From NCBI RefSeq assembly GCF_023078835.1, contig NZ_CP090898.1:186001-250000 (forward strand): a stretch of 64,000 nucleotides of DNA, in the 5' to 3' direction. The notes beneath the pieces were generated by a model that saw only the letters and a program-made list of their open reading frames with translations, did not search any database and was not told the DNA's origin. Both the position numbers and the translations under genes were made by a program. The stretch is from Synechococcus sp. NB0720_010. Lineage in GTDB: Bacteria; Cyanobacteriota; Cyanobacteriia; PCC-6307; Cyanobiaceae. Shown in pieces: positions 33,750-42,581 of this stretch; position 1 is the stretch's first letter, and the number at the start of each line of letters is the position of its first letter.

Positions 33750-34940
33750 TTGGCTTCCATCTCATCAACCGTGTCAGATCGACATCGGCTGTCGCTTGCT
33801 CCGATTGATACTCCGGAGCGCTTGCTGCTGGGACCTGGCCCCTCCAATGCCCACCCGACGGTTCTTGAGGCCCTCAGCCGCTCGCCGATCGGCCATTTGG
33901 ACCCGCTGTATGTCGCCCTGATGGGCGAAGTGCAAGAGCTCCTCCGCTACGTCTGGCAAACCGATAACCGCCTGACCCTGCCGATGAGTGGCACGGGATC
34001 GGCGGCTATGGAAGCCACGATCGCCAACATCGTTGAGCCTGGCGACACCGTCCTCGTGGCAGTTAAGGGCTACTTCGGTTTGCGTCTTCAGGACATGGCG
34101 GGCCGTTACCGCGCCAATGTCCAGACCATCGAGAAGCCCTGGGGCGAAGCCTTCAGTCTTGATGAGATCGAAGCGGGCTTGAAGCAGCACAAGCCCAAGG
34201 TCCTGGCGATGGTCCATGCCGAGACCTCAACGGGTGTCTGCCAGCCCATGGAGGGCATCGGTGACCTCTGCCGTCAGCACGACTGTCTCCTGCTGCTGGA
34301 CACGGTGACCTCTTTAGGTGCAGTGCCCCTGTATCTCGATGAATGGAAGGTTGATCTGGCCTACAGCTGCAGCCAAAAGGGCCTGAGCTGCCCTCCCGGC
34401 CTCGGTCCCTTCTCGATGGGTCCCCGCGCCGAGGAGAAGCTGGCTGCCCGCAGCGGCAAGGTGCCCAACTGGTACCTCGACGTCAGCTTGCTGAATCAGT
34501 ACTGGGGCAGTGACCGGGTGTATCACCACACCGCACCGGTCAACATGAACTTCGGCATGCGCGAGGCCCTGCGCCTGATCGCAGAAGAAGGTCTTGCGAA
34601 CGTCTGGGCGCGCCACCGCCGCAATGCTGAGCGCCTTTGGTCAGGTCTTGAGAGGCTTGGGCTTGAACCCCACGTTCCCCTGGAGCTGCGTCTCCCCACC
34701 TTGACCACTGTTCGCATTCCAGAAGGTGTCGATGGCAAGGCCTTCACGACTCACCTGCTGAACAAGCACGGCATTGAAGTGGGCGGAGGCCTGGGTGCCC
34801 TCGCAGGCAAGGTCTGGCGCATCGGGCTGATGGGCTACAACAGTCGCGAAGAGAACGTGGATCTCCTGCTCAACCTGCTTGAGCAAGAGCTTCCGGCCTT
34901 CCGCTCTTCTGCGCCTGCCGCTGCTGCCGCCGCTGCTTGA
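33750..34940 (+). CDS. Class V aminotransferase, alanine-glyoxylate/serine-pyruvate type
   Basis: This is a fold-type I PLP enzyme of 396 residues. Family landmarks are LLLGPGPSNAHPTVLEAL, GTGSAAMEATIANI, HAETSTGVCQPM, the Asp of LLLLDTVTSLGAVP and the PLP-lysine in YSCSQKGLSCPPG. Cyanobacterial members are usually annotated as alanine-glyoxylate aminotransferases and fit photorespiratory glyoxylate metabolism. Candidate starts are TTG 33750 or GTG 33771. The C-terminus ends in SSAPAAAAAAA, a low-complexity tail encoded by DNA antisense to tadA (71 nt overlap). Confidence 0.9.
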   Translation: MASISSTVSDRHRLSLAPIDTPERLLLGPGPSNAHPTVLEALSRSPIGHLDPLYVALMGEVQELLRYVWQTDNRLTLPMSGTGSAAMEATIANIVEPGDTVLVAVKGYFGLRLQDMAGRYRANVQTIEKPWGEAFSLDEIEAGLKQHKPKVLAMVHAETSTGVCQPMEGIGDLCRQHDCLLLLDTVTSLGAVPLYLDEWKVDLAYSCSQKGLSCPPGLGPFSMGPRAEEKLAARSGKVPNWYLDVSLLNQYWGSDRVYHHTAPVNMNFGMREALRLIAEEGLANVWARHRRNAERLWSGLERLGLEPHVPLELRLPTLTTVRIPEGVDGKAFTTHLLNKHGIEVGGGLGALAGKVWRIGLMGYNSREENVDLLLNLLEQELPAFRSSAPAAAAAAA

Positions 34941-35418
34941 ACCAGGCCTCGAGCCTGCTCTTGCATTCCAGCTCCAGCACTCCGCCCATCACTGTCATGT
35001 GGTGATGGGCGCTCGGATCCGTCGCCAAGTTCAGACAGCCGCCGAGAGCACCGCGCTTGGGGTCATGGGCCCCAAAGATCACCTGTCCCATGCGCGCTTG
35101 CACCAGGGCGCCTGCACACATGGGGCAGGGCTCCAGCGTCACGATCAGGCTGCAGTCGTTAAAGCGCCAGTCGCCCCTCAGGCGTGCGGCTTGCTCCAAG
35201 GCCATTAACTCCGCATGCCCCAGGGGCCGTTGCTCCCGTTGCCTGCGGTTGACCCCCCAGCCCAGGGCCCGTCCATGGCCATCCAGCACGACGGCCGCCA
35301 CAGGGATTTCACCCTTCTCTCCAACGGCCTCTGCCCGGCGCAGCAGCCGCCTCATCCAGAGTTCATGGCGCTGAGCTTCGTTCAACCCCGAGGTCGATTC
35401 GCAGGCTTCTTCAACCAT
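34870..35418 (-). CDS. tadA: tRNA-specific adenosine deaminase
   Basis: TadA deaminates A34 of tRNA-Arg(ACG) to inosine. Of the 182 residues, the deaminase core is textbook: GHAELMALEQAAR supplies the zinc-binding His and catalytic Glu, and TLEPCPMCAGALVQARM supplies the two zinc cysteines. The basic C-terminal tail (RRQQRQAQKSGRPEAL) overlaps the convergent aminotransferase gene. ATG 35418 starts it, 31 nt from the divergent decarboxylase start. Confidence 0.95.
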   Translation of the reverse strand: MVEEACESTSGLNEAQRHELWMRRLLRRAEAVGEKGEIPVAAVVLDGHGRALGWGVNRRQREQRPLGHAELMALEQAARLRGDWRFNDCSLIVTLEPCPMCAGALVQARMGQVIFGAHDPKRGALGGCLNLATDPSAHHHMTVMGGVLELECKSRLEAWFKQRRQQRQAQKSGRPEALAQAG

Positions 35419-35449
35419 GCCAGCACGGCGGGTCCGATGACACGGGACA

Positions 35450-36883
35450 ATGGGCGCTGAACGCTCAGGGCCATTGGCTCAAGCCCAACCGAGCCAGCCG
35501 CAGCGCAGCGTTGCCTGCTTCCCGGATCCCCTGCGGGAGGATCCCGCGTTGGAAGCCTTCTTGAGCTCGGCCAGCACGCGTCTCTGCCAGTGGTGGTCCA
35601 GTGCCGCTGAGCGCTCGCCCTTGCCCCTGCTGAGCGTTCTTCCCGAGCCGGCTCCACAGCAACAGGGCCTGTCTGCTGAGGCTTTGCTTGAGGATCTGCA
35701 GCTGGTGATGGATGGGGCCTACAACCCCATCCACCCCGGTGCGATGGCCCACTTGGATCCCCCACCGCTCACCGCATCGGTGGCGGCTGATCTGGTCTGC
35801 GCTGGCCTCAACAACAATTTGTTGGCCGAGGAGCTCTCGCCAAGCCTGTCGCGGCTCGAGCGCAGCTTGACCCATTGGATGGCTGAACAACTGGGCCTCG
35901 GAGAGACGGCCGGTGGTGTCGCAGCCAGTGGCGGCAGCCTCAGCAATCTGATGGCCTTGGTCGTGGCTCGCCATCAGCTCGCCCATGGCGAGACCTCCGA
36001 CTTGACGGTGTTCTGCAGCGCAGATGCCCACGTCTCTATCGGAAAGGCCCTGATGGTGATGGGCTTACCGAAGCAGAGTCTCCAGACCATCCAGACGGAC
36101 GGCGCCGGCTGTCTCTGCCCCACGGCCCTTGCCGCTGCGTTGCAGTCGGCCGAGCAAGAGGGACGTCCTGTCCTTGCCGTTGTGGCCACCGCCGGAACCA
36201 CGGTGCGGGGTGCCGTCGATCCCCTGGCGGCCATTGCTGATCTGTGCCGCCGCCACGGGGTCTGGCTGCACGTGGACGGCGCGATTGGCGCTGTGTTTGG
36301 CCTCAGCCAACGGCACAAACACCTGGTCCCCGATCTGGACCGAGCCGACTCCCTCACGGTGAATCCCCAGAAGCTCCTGGGTATCACCAAGACTTCCTCC
36401 CTCCTGCTGCTGAAGCGTCCTGAACTGCTGGCCTCCTGCTTTGGCACTGGCCTGCCCTACATGGAGCCCAGTTGGCTGGATGCCCATGGCGGTGAATGTG
36501 GCCTTCAGGGAACGCGGCCGGCCGAGATTCTCAAGCTCTGGCTGGGACTGCGTCAATTGGGTTTGGATGGCATCGATGCGTTGCTCCAGGGGGCCCTCCA
36601 ACGGCGCGCCGCGCTGGAGCAACACCTTTGCGGGCTGCCCTTGCAGATCCGCAGCGGCCCATTGCATCTGTTGGCCTTCACCCCGAGTGCGATGGGGGCC
36701 AGCGAATCGGAGCGATGGTCGAGCCAGACCCGGCAGCAGTTGCTCGAACAGCAGTTGATGCTCTCCCGTCCCTTCTATGCGGGGAGGCATCACCTCAAGG
36801 CCGTACTCGGCAATCCCCACACCCGATCCACTGACCTGGCTGCCGTGGCCTCGGTCGTTCAGCGGTCGTTGACTTGCGTTTGA
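35450..36883 (+). CDS. PLP-dependent group II decarboxylase
   Basis: This 477-residue fold-type I enzyme belongs to the glutamate/aromatic/diaminobutyrate decarboxylase family. Landmarks are HPGAMAHLDPPP, GGVAASGGSLSNLMAL, DAHVSIGKALMVMG, TAGTTVRGAVDPL, the PLP aspartate in WLHVDGAIGA and the lysine in LTVNPQKLLGITK. The usual D-P-H-K-W around the lysine is changed to N-P-Q-K-L, so the substrate is hard to guess; aspartate, glutamate and diaminobutyrate are all possible. ATG 35450 is near the divergent tadA start. A small membrane-protein gene follows after one base. Confidence 0.87.
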   Translation: MGAERSGPLAQAQPSQPQRSVACFPDPLREDPALEAFLSSASTRLCQWWSSAAERSPLPLLSVLPEPAPQQQGLSAEALLEDLQLVMDGAYNPIHPGAMAHLDPPPLTASVAADLVCAGLNNNLLAEELSPSLSRLERSLTHWMAEQLGLGETAGGVAASGGSLSNLMALVVARHQLAHGETSDLTVFCSADAHVSIGKALMVMGLPKQSLQTIQTDGAGCLCPTALAAALQSAEQEGRPVLAVVATAGTTVRGAVDPLAAIADLCRRHGVWLHVDGAIGAVFGLSQRHKHLVPDLDRADSLTVNPQKLLGITKTSSLLLLKRPELLASCFGTGLPYMEPSWLDAHGGECGLQGTRPAEILKLWLGLRQLGLDGIDALLQGALQRRAALEQHLCGLPLQIRSGPLHLLAFTPSAMGASESERWSSQTRQQLLEQQLMLSRPFYAGRHHLKAVLGNPHTRSTDLAAVASVVQRSLTCV

Positions 36884-36884
36884 G

Positions 36885-37121
36885 ATGAATCAACCGAACC
36901 CCCAAGGCCGCTGGGTCGCCATCGTGACCGGTGCCATCTCGATTCTGATCGCGGTGGCCTATCTGGCCTTCATCACCGTCCTGGATGCCCGTGGACCGAT
37001 GCAGCCACCGCCGCCGGAGGCCTTCAGCGACGCTCGGGCCGTGGCGGCAGTTGCCCCTGCTTCCCCTGACGCTGCAGCGGTTCCACCACACGCTTCATCG
37101 CTGCCGACAGAAATGCATTGA
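36885..37121 (+). CDS. Small single-span membrane protein
   Basis: The 78-residue product has a short polar N-terminus (MNQPNPQGRW), one hydrophobic helix (AIVTGAISILIAVAYLAFI) and a proline- and alanine-rich tail (GPMQPPPPEAF). ATG 36885 begins one base after the decarboxylase stop, pointing to co-expression. The last 98 nt are antisense to the end of the GTPase gene, so the tail may be poorly constrained. The membrane segment looks like a real protein. I do not know its function. Confidence 0.7.
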   Translation: MNQPNPQGRWVAIVTGAISILIAVAYLAFITVLDARGPMQPPPPEAFSDARAVAAVAPASPDAAAVPPHASSLPTEMH

Positions 37122-38598
37122 GGGCGGATTCACGGCGGTTCAGGTCGTACTGACGCTGCACGACGTCCTGGATTCCGCCATCCCCCCAATCCTGATCCTG
37201 CTGGAAGTAGGTGATGAAACTGCGTCCGGCGATTCGAGTCAGCCAGCCTGCACCCACCGCCTGCACGGCACGGCTCAGCAGCAGCGCCGGAAGGTTCAGG
37301 CTGAGCGCGGCCCCGACCAGGCTGATGCCGCCCTTGATCAAGCCCAAGCTGGCCAGGGTTCGTCCCACGGAAACAGCCAGTTCCTGGGCCGAGGTTTTCG
37401 ACAGGCTGACCCCATAGACGCGGCCGATTTCCATCACCATCTGGGCATTGACGGCGGCGGCCCCGAGCAAATCGATGCCCGGAAGCGGAGTGGCCGCGAG
37501 CACCCCGGCGCTGATCCAGCTGTAGCGATCGACGATCGACTCCGCATCCTGTTGCCGCTGCTCCGCCAGCAGACGGCGTCCCGCGTCGCTGAGCCTGCTG
37601 CTCTGCATCAGGATGTTGTCGGCAATCAGCTCCTCCCCGTCGCTGTGCAAGACCTGCGCGATCCTCCGCAGGAGCCGATCGATCTCCGGTGCTGGTTGCA
37701 GCGGTTGACCACCCGGCATCGGAACCGATTGGGGTGATGCACTGGCCGTCAGCACGTCTTCCAGTGCAATGCGGCCCTGGGTTCTGCGTCGAAGCAGCTC
37801 GAGGAGGCGTTTCTCTTCTTCTTCACCCCGCAGATCGCACTTGTTGAGGACCAGCAGCAGCCGTTTGCCCAAGCTGGCGAGCGCCGCAAACACCTCGAGC
37901 TCAGCGGCCCGAAGATCCCCATCGACAACAAGAAGTAGGAGATCGGCATTCGAGGCCTGATCGCGGGCAATCTGCTCGCGCTTCTGCCCCTCGATGCCCG
38001 CTTCCAAAATCCCCGGCGTGTCAACCAGTCGGATGCCTCGCTGCAGGTTGCGCAGGCGGAGGCGATAGCTCGTGGTTGTCGTCGTTGAACCCATGGCTGC
38101 TCCGACCTCGCCCACGACGTCGCGCAGCAGCGCCCGGATTAGGGATGTTTTCCCGGCGGAGCCGGTGCCAAACACCACGATCACTAAATCGCCGCGTTCC
38201 AGCTCTGCTGCAACCCTCTCTCGTTCTTGCCTGAGGGCCTCACGTTGGACCTCGTCCCGGATGCCCTGCAGGAGCGTCTCGATCCCTGCAAGGTTCTTTT
38301 GAGCTGCTTCCTTGCGGTTGACGGGAGCCTCAATCGACGCACTGGTGCGCGAACCGGGCTCTTGAAAGACCTTCCAGCCTGAGCGCCGGATGCTGTTGAA
38401 CCAGGGCCAAGCAAAGCGAGCGATCAGCAGTGCTGCCCCGCCGAAGAGCAGCAGGCTGAAGGGGCCAACAAGCCAGCTCGGAAGCAGGTAGCTCAGCTGC
38501 CAGAGCAGATTGTTGACGGCCTGGAGCACGGCGGTGACGACCACCAAGACCCCGAGGGCCAGACCAAGCCAAAGCCAGATTCGACCAGGAGGTTTCAC
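37024..38598 (-). CDS. Membrane-associated GTPase with DUF697 domain
   Basis: The 524-residue protein begins with two hydrophobic helices (IWLWLGLALGVLVVVTAVL and WLVGPFSLLLFGGAALLIA). An Era-like GTPase domain follows, with G1 GTGSAGKTSL, G3 RLVDTPGILE and G4 LVLNKCDLRG. The C-terminal region (about residues 340-500) is DUF697-like with hydrophobic patches (GRTLASLGLIKGGISLVGAAL). Such proteins are conserved in cyanobacteria, and a membrane-remodelling or assembly role is often guessed, without proof. It starts at ATG 38598. The end overlaps the convergent small gene by 98 nt. Confidence 0.86.
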   Translation of the reverse strand: MKPPGRIWLWLGLALGVLVVVTAVLQAVNNLLWQLSYLLPSWLVGPFSLLLFGGAALLIARFAWPWFNSIRRSGWKVFQEPGSRTSASIEAPVNRKEAAQKNLAGIETLLQGIRDEVQREALRQERERVAAELERGDLVIVVFGTGSAGKTSLIRALLRDVVGEVGAAMGSTTTTTSYRLRLRNLQRGIRLVDTPGILEAGIEGQKREQIARDQASNADLLLLVVDGDLRAAELEVFAALASLGKRLLLVLNKCDLRGEEEEKRLLELLRRRTQGRIALEDVLTASASPQSVPMPGGQPLQPAPEIDRLLRRIAQVLHSDGEELIADNILMQSSRLSDAGRRLLAEQRQQDAESIVDRYSWISAGVLAATPLPGIDLLGAAAVNAQMVMEIGRVYGVSLSKTSAQELAVSVGRTLASLGLIKGGISLVGAALSLNLPALLLSRAVQAVGAGWLTRIAGRSFITYFQQDQDWGDGGIQDVVQRQYDLNRRESALNAFLSAAMKRVVEPLQRQGKQGQLPPRPERR

Positions 38599-38659
38599 GC
38601 CAGCATCCCTTGTTGGAGGTCAAGGGCTCCTTGACCACGCGCTCCGATGATCCCCTTGA

Positions 38660-39109
38660 TTAGTGCCTGCGCCAAGCGGGAAAGAGCGAGAGCGCTAGGC
38701 AAAGAACCGCGAGGTTGATGGCGACATCCGCGAGGTTGAAGATCGGGAAGGAGATCGGCACAAACTCCAGGAAGTCCACCACCCGCCCCAAGCGCCAGCG
38801 GTCGATTCCATTGCCAACGGCTCCCCCCAGCAAGAACCCCAGGCCCATGGCCTGCCAGCGATCCAGTGGACCGCTCGTCTGGATCCAGAACACAAGCCCC
38901 ACGGCGACCGCGAGGCTGACCACTCCCAACAGGTTGGCGTTTCCCTCCAGCATGCTGAAGGCCGCACCGCTGTTGAAGACCAGCTGCAGTTGGAGCAGTC
39001 CTGGAAGCAGCGGACGAACGCCCACTCCGGCCAGATGGTCCACGGCCCAGGCCTTGCTGATCTGGTCCATCAGCACAACGGCGATGGCGATCCAGTAGCT
39101 CCGCTTCAT
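38660..39109 (-). CDS. lspA: Lipoprotein signal peptidase
   Basis: LspA is the aspartyl protease that removes signal peptides of lipidated prolipoproteins in the plasma membrane. Of 149 residues with four spans, the family motifs are IAVVLMDQISKAW (helix 1), VFNSGAAFSML, GNGIDRWRLGRVVDF with the first catalytic Asp, and FPIFNLADVAI with the second. ATG 39109 shares its final base with the stop of bioY, so translation is likely coupled. Confidence 0.96.
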   Translation of the reverse strand: MKRSYWIAIAVVLMDQISKAWAVDHLAGVGVRPLLPGLLQLQLVFNSGAAFSMLEGNANLLGVVSLAVAVGLVFWIQTSGPLDRWQAMGLGFLLGGAVGNGIDRWRLGRVVDFLEFVPISFPIFNLADVAINLAVLCLALSLFPAWRRH

Positions 39110-39681
39110 CAACGGTCCAGCAACAACAGGCGTCGGGTCGGCCAGGCGAGAACGGCCACCGCACAACAGAGGAGCAGTTGGGGGAGCAGCGGCCCAAGGC
39201 TGTAGGTCAGCACCAACTGGGGCAGCTGTCCGCCCCAGCGCTGGAACAGCCCGCCGAGCAGGAGGTTGGCCAGGCCGCAACCCTGAAGGATCAACAGCCC
39301 CAGGACCGCTGCAGCCACAAGATTCAGCAGGTCATCCATGTCCTGCTGCTGGGCGAGGCGGCCGGTCAGCCAGGCAGCTGGTAGGAACCCAGCCAGATAG
39401 CCAAAAGCGGGATCGCTGAGGTAGCTCAACCCGCCGCCACCCTGAAAAACCGGGAGCTGGAAGAGCCCCAGGCTGATGTAGGCCATGCCGGCCAACATGG
39501 CCGGACGATGTCCGCAGACCAAGGCCGTAAAGAGCAGGGCTGGCACCTGCAAGGTCATGGGCAGGGGCACGAACGAGACGCCCTGGCTGCCTGGCCAAGG
39601 GATCGCGGCCTGAATCAACCCTCCACAGAGGATCAGCAGCAATCCAGCGAGGGCACCACTCCAGTTGGCAAGGGCGCGCAC
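39109..39681 (-). CDS. bioY: Biotin transporter BioY
   Basis: BioY is the substrate-binding S component of ECF-type biotin importers. The 190-residue integral membrane protein has the family region SFVPLPMTLQVPALLFTALV, then MAYISLGLFQLPVFQGGGGL and DPAFGYLAGFLPAAWLTGRL. GTG 39681 (VRALANWSGAL) gives a standard length; in-frame ATGs at 39753 and 39765 would add 24-28 residues running into the sipA start region. No EcfA/EcfT genes are nearby. It overlaps lspA by one base. Confidence 0.9.
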   Translation of the reverse strand: MRALANWSGALAGLLLILCGGLIQAAIPWPGSQGVSFVPLPMTLQVPALLFTALVCGHRPAMLAGMAYISLGLFQLPVFQGGGGLSYLSDPAFGYLAGFLPAAWLTGRLAQQQDMDDLLNLVAAAVLGLLILQGCGLANLLLGGLFQRWGGQLPQLVLTYSLGPLLPQLLLCCAVAVLAWPTRRLLLLDR

Positions 39682-39736
39682 AGTTGGCCTCTCAGTGGGA
39701 CCATCCTGCAGGAGAGTGGTGGTCTTGCAACGACCG

Positions 39737-39955
39737 ATGTCCCAGGAATCCATCAGCGTTGGCACTCAGGTGCGTCTGCTGGCTCAACCCAGCTATCTCA
39801 AGACAGCCGACGCGATGTCGATGCTGCGCCCACCTGATTTGATCGACGCCGACGAGGTTGGCCAGGTGGTGGCCCTCAAGGCCTTGGATCAAGTTGCCGT
39901 CCGTTTCCGTCGCGGCACCTTTTTGCTGGAGCTCAAGCAACTGGAACCGGTTTAA
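39737..39955 (+). CDS. sipA: Regulatory protein SipA (DUF3148)
   Basis: SipA is a small SH3-like protein shown in Synechococcus elongatus and Synechocystis to bind the histidine kinase NblS/Hik33, which governs high-light and stress responses. The 72-residue product has the family sequence ISVGTQVRLLAQPSYLKTAD, AMSMLRPPDLI and a C-terminal AVRFRRGTFLLELKQLEPV. ATG 39737 is preferred over an upstream frame because the conserved block begins there. Its TAA stop overlaps the convergent peptidase stop in the palindrome TTAA. Confidence 0.9.
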   Translation: MSQESISVGTQVRLLAQPSYLKTADAMSMLRPPDLIDADEVGQVVALKALDQVAVRFRRGTFLLELKQLEPV

Positions 39956-41235
39956 GACCGGTTCAGTGGATGCCCCGTCCAGACCGCCGTTGCTGCCTCA
40001 ATCGCGTCCTGCGGTCCGCAGAGGCTCAAGGACGGTCCCTGCAGCAGCGCCTGCGCTGCTTGGTGGAGATCGCTCGGCGTCAGCGCTTCAGCTTCGAGAA
40101 GACAGCGATCGGCAAAGTCGAAGGGCAGGCCATGGCCGAGGACCAGGGAGTGGCGATCGGCCACTTGGCTGCAGGTTTGGCGCCCTAAGGCCTCCTGACC
40201 TTTGAACTTCGCCTTGGCCAGCTGGAGTTGTGCATCACTGATGGGCTCCTCGAGCAGGCGCAGCCATTCATTGAGCAGCTCGCGGGTGGCTTCCTCAGCT
40301 CGCTCACTCGAGCTGGAGAGATGGAACACGAAGGGGGCATCCCCGAGGCGCGCGGGGTAGTGCACCCCCACGTCGTAGGCCAGGCCGTGTTCCTCCCGTA
40401 GGGCCACAAAGAGGCGGCTGGACATGCCGATGCCCAGGTGGCAATGCAGCAGCCGTAGGGCCAGGGCCTGCTCACTGCCGAGGGGAGCTGTGGTGGTCCC
40501 AAGCATCAAGACCAACTGCTCGGTCTCATCGACGTTGCTCGCCAGTGAGACCTGCTTGAGCCCGGAGGCTCCGGCCAGGCGCTTTGGTGCCTGGGTCCTC
40601 CAGCTCTGGCCCTCGAGCTGATGCAGCAACAGTTGCTCGGGCTCCGCTGGGATCTGGCCCGCCAGGACCATCACGGCACCCTCTTGCCCGAGCTGGTGGG
40701 TCATCTGCTCGAGTTGCGGTCGAGCCAATGCGCAGAGTTCGGCCTCAACACCCAGGGGGTCGTGGCCGTAGGGCCCTGAGCCGTAGAGCTGCTGACGCAG
40801 TTGATCGTGGGCGACCTGGAAGGGGTCCTCCTTCTGCCGCTGCAGGGTTTGCAGATTGAGTTGACGCTCGAGGGTCACCTGGTCCTCGACCAGCCACGGG
40901 CTGGTGACCATCTGCAGGACCAGCGGCAGCAAGAGAGCCGCGTCATCACTGGCGCACTTCAGGCTGATCAAGGTGCCGTCTTCGGCGGCCTCACAGCGCA
41001 GTCCTGCACCCCGGCCTTCAACGAGATCAGCCAGGGCGTCGCCACTGAACGGCCCGCAGCCCCGGCTCAGCACCCCCGCGAGCAGTTGGGAGGCTCCCCG
41101 CTGGCCAGTGGGGTCGGCGCTGCTTCCGCCGCGGATCCAGAGCTTGGCCGAGAGGATGGCTGGACCTGGACGCTCGATGAGCCAGAGCGGACAGCCGCCA
41201 CTGAGCTCACGTTGTTGCACGCCGGCGCTCCTCAT
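39952..41235 (-). CDS. M16 peptidase-like subunit lacking the zinc motif
   Basis: This 427-residue paralogue of the upstream M16 peptidase has the insulinase fold: LWIRGGSSADPTGQRGASQLL at the position of the catalytic helix, but no His-x-x-Glu-His. The C-terminal M16 domain is retained (RLFVALREEHGLAYDVGVHY). M16B enzymes often work as heterodimers of one active and one inactive chain, which fits this pair. ATG 41235 overlaps the upstream stop by four bases (ATGA). The stop shares TTAA with sipA. Confidence 0.9.
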   Translation of the reverse strand: MRSAGVQQRELSGGCPLWLIERPGPAILSAKLWIRGGSSADPTGQRGASQLLAGVLSRGCGPFSGDALADLVEGRGAGLRCEAAEDGTLISLKCASDDAALLLPLVLQMVTSPWLVEDQVTLERQLNLQTLQRQKEDPFQVAHDQLRQQLYGSGPYGHDPLGVEAELCALARPQLEQMTHQLGQEGAVMVLAGQIPAEPEQLLLHQLEGQSWRTQAPKRLAGASGLKQVSLASNVDETEQLVLMLGTTTAPLGSEQALALRLLHCHLGIGMSSRLFVALREEHGLAYDVGVHYPARLGDAPFVFHLSSSSERAEEATRELLNEWLRLLEEPISDAQLQLAKAKFKGQEALGRQTCSQVADRHSLVLGHGLPFDFADRCLLEAEALTPSDLHQAAQALLQGPSLSLCGPQDAIEAATAVWTGHPLNRS

Positions 41236-42581
41236 GCTGGAACCGCCTCCAACACAAAGGCCCGCTCCGGCTGCAGTTGGGGGACGACGTCCTGCACCAG
41301 GCGCTGTCCGTCCCATTCCTCGAGCCAGTCGAGCGGGGCTTGGAGGTTGTGCTTGCGATCCCACAGCGCGCTGTTGCCAACCATCGCGGCGACGGCGCTT
41401 GGCGCCTCCAGGCTGAAGCGGTAGCCGTTGCCGACCAATCGCCGGGCCCGCTCCACCTCGGCTTCGCTTGGGATCTCCTGCTGCAGTGCCTTCAGGACGC
41501 CATTGATTTCCGCTCGAACACGGCTGAGGTGTTCGGGCTCACAGACCGCCTCAAGCAAGACAAGGCAGCCGGACTCCAAGACGTTGAGATCGAGATCAAC
41601 GCTTTCCACCAGACGAAGCTGCTCCCGCAGTCGCTCCACCAGGCGACTGCGCCGTCCCTCCGCCAACAGGGTGGTGAGCAGGTCCCCACCAACCACAGAC
41701 ATTTGGTCAGCTGCACCGGGCAGCGGCCAGGCCATTAAGAGCCTGGCGGCCTCCAGCCGGGGCAGTTCCAGTCGCTCTTCACCGGGCATGAACTGCAGTG
41801 GAGCAGGCCTTGCGTCGGCATCGGAGGGGACCAACTGCGCCAAGGCTGAGCACTGGAGTTGCTCTTCCAGTTGCAACGCCGCCAGCGGCCCTGCCACCGA
41901 AAGGCAACAACGATCGGCGCGGTAATGACGGGCGTGGAAGCGCGCCATGGCCTCCGGGGTGTGGCCAAGGAGTGCGTCCCGGTCCCCCAGGATCGCTTTG
42001 CCATAGGCGTGATCCAGGCAGCTTTGCTTGAGCAGCCGCTGAAAAGCCACTTCTTCCGGTTGGTCCTCACTCTGGGCGAGTTCCTCGAGCACCACCTGGC
42101 GCTCCATGTCGAAATCGCTGCGGTCCAAGCGCGGTTGAAGCACCAGATCAGTGAGCAGCTCCAGTGCTTCAGCGCAGGCTTCGGGCGGAATCAGGACGTG
42201 ATAGTGCACGTCGTCGAAGCCGGTGGCTGCATTGCTGTTGCCCCCAAGCGCTTCGATGCGCTGGTCAAATTCACCGGCTTGAAGGCTGTGACTTCCTTTG
42301 AAGACCATGTGCTCGAGGAAGTGGGCGATCCCCGCCTCCCCGGGGGCCTCCACTCCACTGCCGGAGCGGCACCAAAAGTCAAGGCAGACCACAGGTGCAT
42401 TCGGCAGATCGAGTTGCACCAGGGACGTTCCGTTGGCGAGCTGACCACGCTGCGGTTCAGGCAGCGGAGCGGTGTTCAGACCTGACAACGGATTGAGAAC
42501 CTGTGGTTCGCCCCATTCTGCTGGCAGGATCGCCAGGACGGTCGCCGCTTCAGCCCCGATGAGTTCTGCTGCCCTCGGCAT
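41232..42581 (-). CDS. M16 family zinc peptidase, active subunit
   Basis: This is a pitrilysin/processing-peptidase-type protease. The inverted zinc motif is intact in [17 protein letters not shown] (His-x-x-Glu-His), with the distal Glu expected in [21 protein letters not shown]. The N-terminal M16 domain is followed by the inactive-like C-terminal domain. ATG 42581 gives 449 residues but overlaps the divergent pcyA start by 23 nt; TTG 42488 (418 residues) would avoid the overlap and begin just before the conserved domain. It is translationally linked to the second M16 gene. Confidence 0.91.
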   Translation of the reverse strand: MPRAAELIGAEAATVLAILPAEWGEPQVLNPLSGLNTAPLPEPQRGQLANGTSLVQLDLPNAPVVCLDFWCRSGSGVEAPGEAGIAHFLEHMVFKGSHSLQAGEFDQRIEALGGNSNAATGFDDVHYHVLIPPEACAEALELLTDLVLQPRLDRSDFDMERQVVLEELAQSEDQPEEVAFQRLLKQSCLDHAYGKAILGDRDALLGHTPEAMARFHARHYRADRCCLSVAGPLAALQLEEQLQCSALAQLVPSDADARPAPLQFMPGEERLELPRLEAARLLMAWPLPGAADQMSVVGGDLLTTLLAEGRRSRLVERLREQLRLVESVDLDLNVLESGCLVLLEAVCEPEHLSRVRAEINGVLKALQQEIPSEAEVERARRLVGNGYRFSLEAPSAVAAMVGNSALWDRKHNLQAPLDWLEEWDGQRLVQDVVPQLQPERAFVLEAVPA

